A stretch of DNA of 64,000 nucleotides, from the NCBI GenBank assembly GCA_944390865.1, contig CALXRC010000008.1, positions 1-64,000 on the forward strand, written 5' to 3'. Positions 61,974-64,000 of the stretch are shown one piece after another. The first letter of the stretch is position 1. Each line of letters begins with the position of its first letter. The position numbers were made by a program, and so were the translations under genes. Source of the DNA: an uncultured Spirochaetales bacterium. GTDB taxonomy: Bacteria > Spirochaetota > Spirochaetia > Sphaerochaetales > Sphaerochaetaceae. The notes below the pieces were generated by a model, which searched no databases, had not been told where the DNA came from, and worked only from the letters and a program-made list of their open reading frames with translations.

Positions 61974-63164
61974 ATGAGCAACAACAAGGATGAGAAAATA
62001 CAGTTCTGGTCGCTGAACGCAGCTTCGTTTATGGGACAGCTGACAATAAGCATGGTCAATCTGGCGCTGGTCTATTACCTGCGCTATACTCTTTCAGCCA
62101 GCGCAACAGCAGTCGGCTTTGCCGCGAGCACATACACCCTTGTGTATCTCGTCTGCTGTCTGGCTTTCGGACATATTTACCAGAGATTCAGGCCTGTCTG
62201 CGTTGTCTGCACTTCCGTGCTGGGAATGGCTGTCTCTGTTGCTCTGATCACGCTGTGCACTTCAGTTGCCTCTGTATTTGTGTTCTTAGTCCTGTATGGC
62301 TTTTTCATGAGCATGCTGTGGCCTCAGGTCGAGTCATGGATAACCCGCGGTGCTGAAGGCACCAGGCTCAACAAGCTTACAGGCGCATTCAACTTCTCCT
62401 GGTCTTTCGGAACCGGGATTTCCCCGTATCTGACAAGTCTTCTTGTGGTAGTCTCTCCTTCTTTTGCCCTGTCTGCGGCAGCCTTGCTCTTTGTCCTGAT
62501 GGCCGTGCTCATCATTGCAAGCGTGAAGGCTGCAAAGGGGATGAACGTATGTGCAGAGAAGGAGCATATGATGACAGTCAAAGTGCAGGAGGGAGGCGAA
62601 GATCACTCAACTCCTCTGCGCTTTGATTCCTGGATTGCTGTCTTTGTTGTCTACAGTGCTCTTTCTGTCGTGCTCAATATCTTTCCGATGTATGCAGGAG
62701 AGGTTGCCGGTATGAGCAGTGCTGTTAGCGGTTTTCTCCTGCTGCTCCGTGGACTTGCAACCTGTGCGGCATTCATGAGCCTCGGCAGGATGCGTTTCTG
62801 GCAGTTCAAGGCCTGGATGATATATCTTTGCGAGGCCCTGTTCATTGTTCTTGCGCTGTCATTCCATAATGTGTCAGGCACTGCCGGCACAGCTGTTTTC
62901 TTTATTCTGTTCGGTCTTATCTTTGCCCAGTGCTACAGCTTCTCTATCTTTCACAGTGCAGCAGGTGCGCTGAACAGGGGAAGACGTATGGTCATCCATG
63001 AGTGCGTCCTGACTGCAGGCCAGATTATAGGAGCATCCTTCGGCGGCAGCGTGTACCAGCGCCTGGGATACTCCAACGTGCTTCTGTTTCTGGCTGCAGT
63101 TGCTGCAGTGATGCTTGTCTGCCAGCTGGCCGTTCACTGCATCGTCAGGAAGAAGAAAGCCTAA
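61974..63164 (+). CDS. MFS transporter
   Basis: A 396-aa protein with 12 predicted helices in two halves split by a charged loop at about residue 190-215 (KGMNVCAEKEHMMTVKVQEGGEDH). First helix SFMGQLTISMVNLALVYYLRY; the helix 2-3 loop FGHIYQRFRPVC stands for the MFS signature. The substrate is unknown. ATG 61974 is chosen because TAAATT ends 7 nt upstream; a longer frame to 61851 runs antisense through the small coiled-coil gene. The stop overlaps ftsH by 4 nt. Confidence 0.82.
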   Translation: MSNNKDEKIQFWSLNAASFMGQLTISMVNLALVYYLRYTLSASATAVGFAASTYTLVYLVCCLAFGHIYQRFRPVCVVCTSVLGMAVSVALITLCTSVASVFVFLVLYGFFMSMLWPQVESWITRGAEGTRLNKLTGAFNFSWSFGTGISPYLTSLLVVVSPSFALSAAALLFVLMAVLIIASVKAAKGMNVCAEKEHMMTVKVQEGGEDHSTPLRFDSWIAVFVVYSALSVVLNIFPMYAGEVAGMSSAVSGFLLLLRGLATCAAFMSLGRMRFWQFKAWMIYLCEALFIVLALSFHNVSGTAGTAVFFILFGLIFAQCYSFSIFHSAAGALNRGRRMVIHECVLTAGQIIGASFGGSVYQRLGYSNVLLFLAAVAAVMLVCQLAVHCIVRKKKA

Positions 63165-64000
63165 TCTGTTTCCTTCACGACAAGCTCGTCAGCCAGTTTC
63201 CTGAACGTATCGCCTTCAACCACTTCATCCTCAAGCAGTCTGCGGGCTATTGTGTCCAGAGCTTTCCAGTTCTTCTTCAGGCCTTCCAGGACATGATTAT
63301 AGCGCTCATTGATAATGCGTTCTGCTTCTTCATCAATATACTTCTGCGTTGACTCTGAATAGTTCCTGCTGCCGCCGACCCCGTCAATTCCGCTTTCCTG
63401 GTAAGGAAGGGTGAGGTTGCGGAACTTATCGCTCATTCCGTAGTCGCAGATCATCTTCCTGACCTGCGATGATGCTCTGGAGATATCATTTGAGGCACCG
63501 GTTGAGATGCTGTTGAAAGTGACTTCCTCGGCCGCTCTTCCTCCCAGAAGCACGTCAATGTCTCCAAGCAGCTCATCCTGAGACAGCAGGAACCGGTCCT
63601 CTGTAGGATACTGCAGCGTGTAGCCAAGCGCTCCGAAGCCGCGCGGGACAATGCTGATCTTGCTGACCGGACTGGCGCTCTTTGTCAGATAGGCGGTCAG
63701 GGCATGACCTGTCTCATGATAGGCGACGCGCTGACGTTCTTTTTCATTCATTACGCGGCTTTTGCGCTCAAGGCCTGCAATGGATTTCTCGATTGCCTCT
63801 TCAAAGTCTTCCTGGACTATGCGCTCTCTTCCGGCACGGACAGCCATCAGAGCCGCCTCATTGCAGATATTTGCCAGGTCAGCACCGGCCAGGCCTGCCG
63901 AAGCCTGTGCAATCTTTCTCAGATCGACAGAAGGCGAAAGCTTCAGCTTTGCGCTGTGTATCTTCAGTATTGCAAGACGGCCTTCAAGATCCGGCTTGTC
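63161..64000 (-). CDS. ftsH: ATP-dependent zinc metalloprotease FtsH, C-terminal part
   Basis: The frame runs off the right window edge, so only the last 279 residues are visible. They cover the end of the AAA+ domain (PDLEGRLAILKIHSAKL, AGLAGADLANICNEAAL with the second region of homology) and the protease domain with zinc motif HETGH, LLGGRAAEEVTF, and STGASNDI. FtsH is a membrane-anchored hexamer that degrades misfolded and regulatory membrane proteins. The C-terminal tail is short (LADELVVKETD). Confidence 0.95.
   Translation of the reverse strand, partial: DKPDLEGRLAILKIHSAKLKLSPSVDLRKIAQASAGLAGADLANICNEAALMAVRAGRERIVQEDFEEAIEKSIAGLERKSRVMNEKERQRVAYHETGHALTAYLTKSASPVSKISIVPRGFGALGYTLQYPTEDRFLLSQDELLGDIDVLLGGRAAEEVTFNSISTGASNDISRASSQVRKMICDYGMSDKFRNLTLPYQESGIDGVGGSRNYSESTQKYIDEEAERIINERYNHVLEGLKKNWKALDTIARRLLEDEVVEGDTFRKLADELVVKETD

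Overview
The window looks like the chromosome of a host-associated spirochaete, with Sphaerochaetaceae or a Treponema-like relative as the best guess. This is inferred from gene content: diderm outer-membrane beta-barrels ending in aromatic residues, a GT28/GT4 glycolipid glycosyltransferase pair, a CRP-led NMT1-type ABC operon, several AAA_14/DUF4143 ATPases and an Rpn-type nuclease. No rRNA, tRNA or CRISPR array was recognised. Most of the window is moderately GC-balanced. Several capsule genes (about 28.4-34.1 and 43.2-46.3 kb) and the DUF3800 gene (15.9-16.6 kb) are clearly more AT-rich and look imported.

Layout. 0-4.1 kb: 3' end of an Rpn-family nuclease, a lipoprotein and an outer-membrane barrel. 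4.2-13.1 kb: housekeeping block on the + strand (NtrC-type regulator, CRP-like regulator with an SBP/permease/ATPase import operon, oligoendopeptidase F, RlmD-type methyltransferase, CutC), then rlmN convergent. 13.2-15.6 kb: GT28 and GT4 glycolipid-type glycosyltransferases. 15.7-20.7 kb: accessory island bounded by a 29-bp near-perfect direct repeat, holding a DUF3800 gene with a structured RNA leader, an AAA_14/DUF4143 ATPase, an intact-looking IS200/IS605 element (tnpA, tnpB) and a truncated DDE transposase.

20.7-46.3 kb and 51.4-54.5 kb: a large surface-polysaccharide locus. It has four GT32 'capsular polysaccharide synthesis' paralogues, three Wzi-like outer-membrane proteins, an RND exporter, UDP-glucuronate epimerase and UDP-glucose dehydrogenase homologues, a Wzy-like polymerase, a Wzx-like flippase and a nonulosonic-acid module: two DNA-identical neuB copies, a CMP-sugar synthetase fused to a KdsC-like phosphatase, and a separate KdsC-like phosphatase. 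A MAF/DUF115 protein resembling GT42 sialyltransferases is the best candidate nonulosonate transferase. A gtrA/gtrB/gtrII-like set decorates the polymer. Its GtrII gene is split by a C10 tract and appears phase-variable, OFF in this sequence. No initiating transferase and no Wza/Wzc or KpsMT-type exporter was seen.

46.3-51 kb: a uridine-kinase-family protein with a ThrRS-like N-terminus and two AAA_14/DUF4143 ATPases, each with tandem 32-33-bp repeats upstream. 54.7-64 kb: a small outer-membrane barrel, a divergent aldehyde:ferredoxin oxidoreductase-like protein, a YfcE-type phosphoesterase, a lipase-BrkB-hypothetical operon, another GT4, an MFS transporter and the C-terminal part of FtsH.

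A recurring trait is a group of genes with no Shine-Dalgarno sequence and a -10 element (often extended TGn) only 6-10 nt before the start codon. This suggests leaderless or near-leaderless mRNAs.
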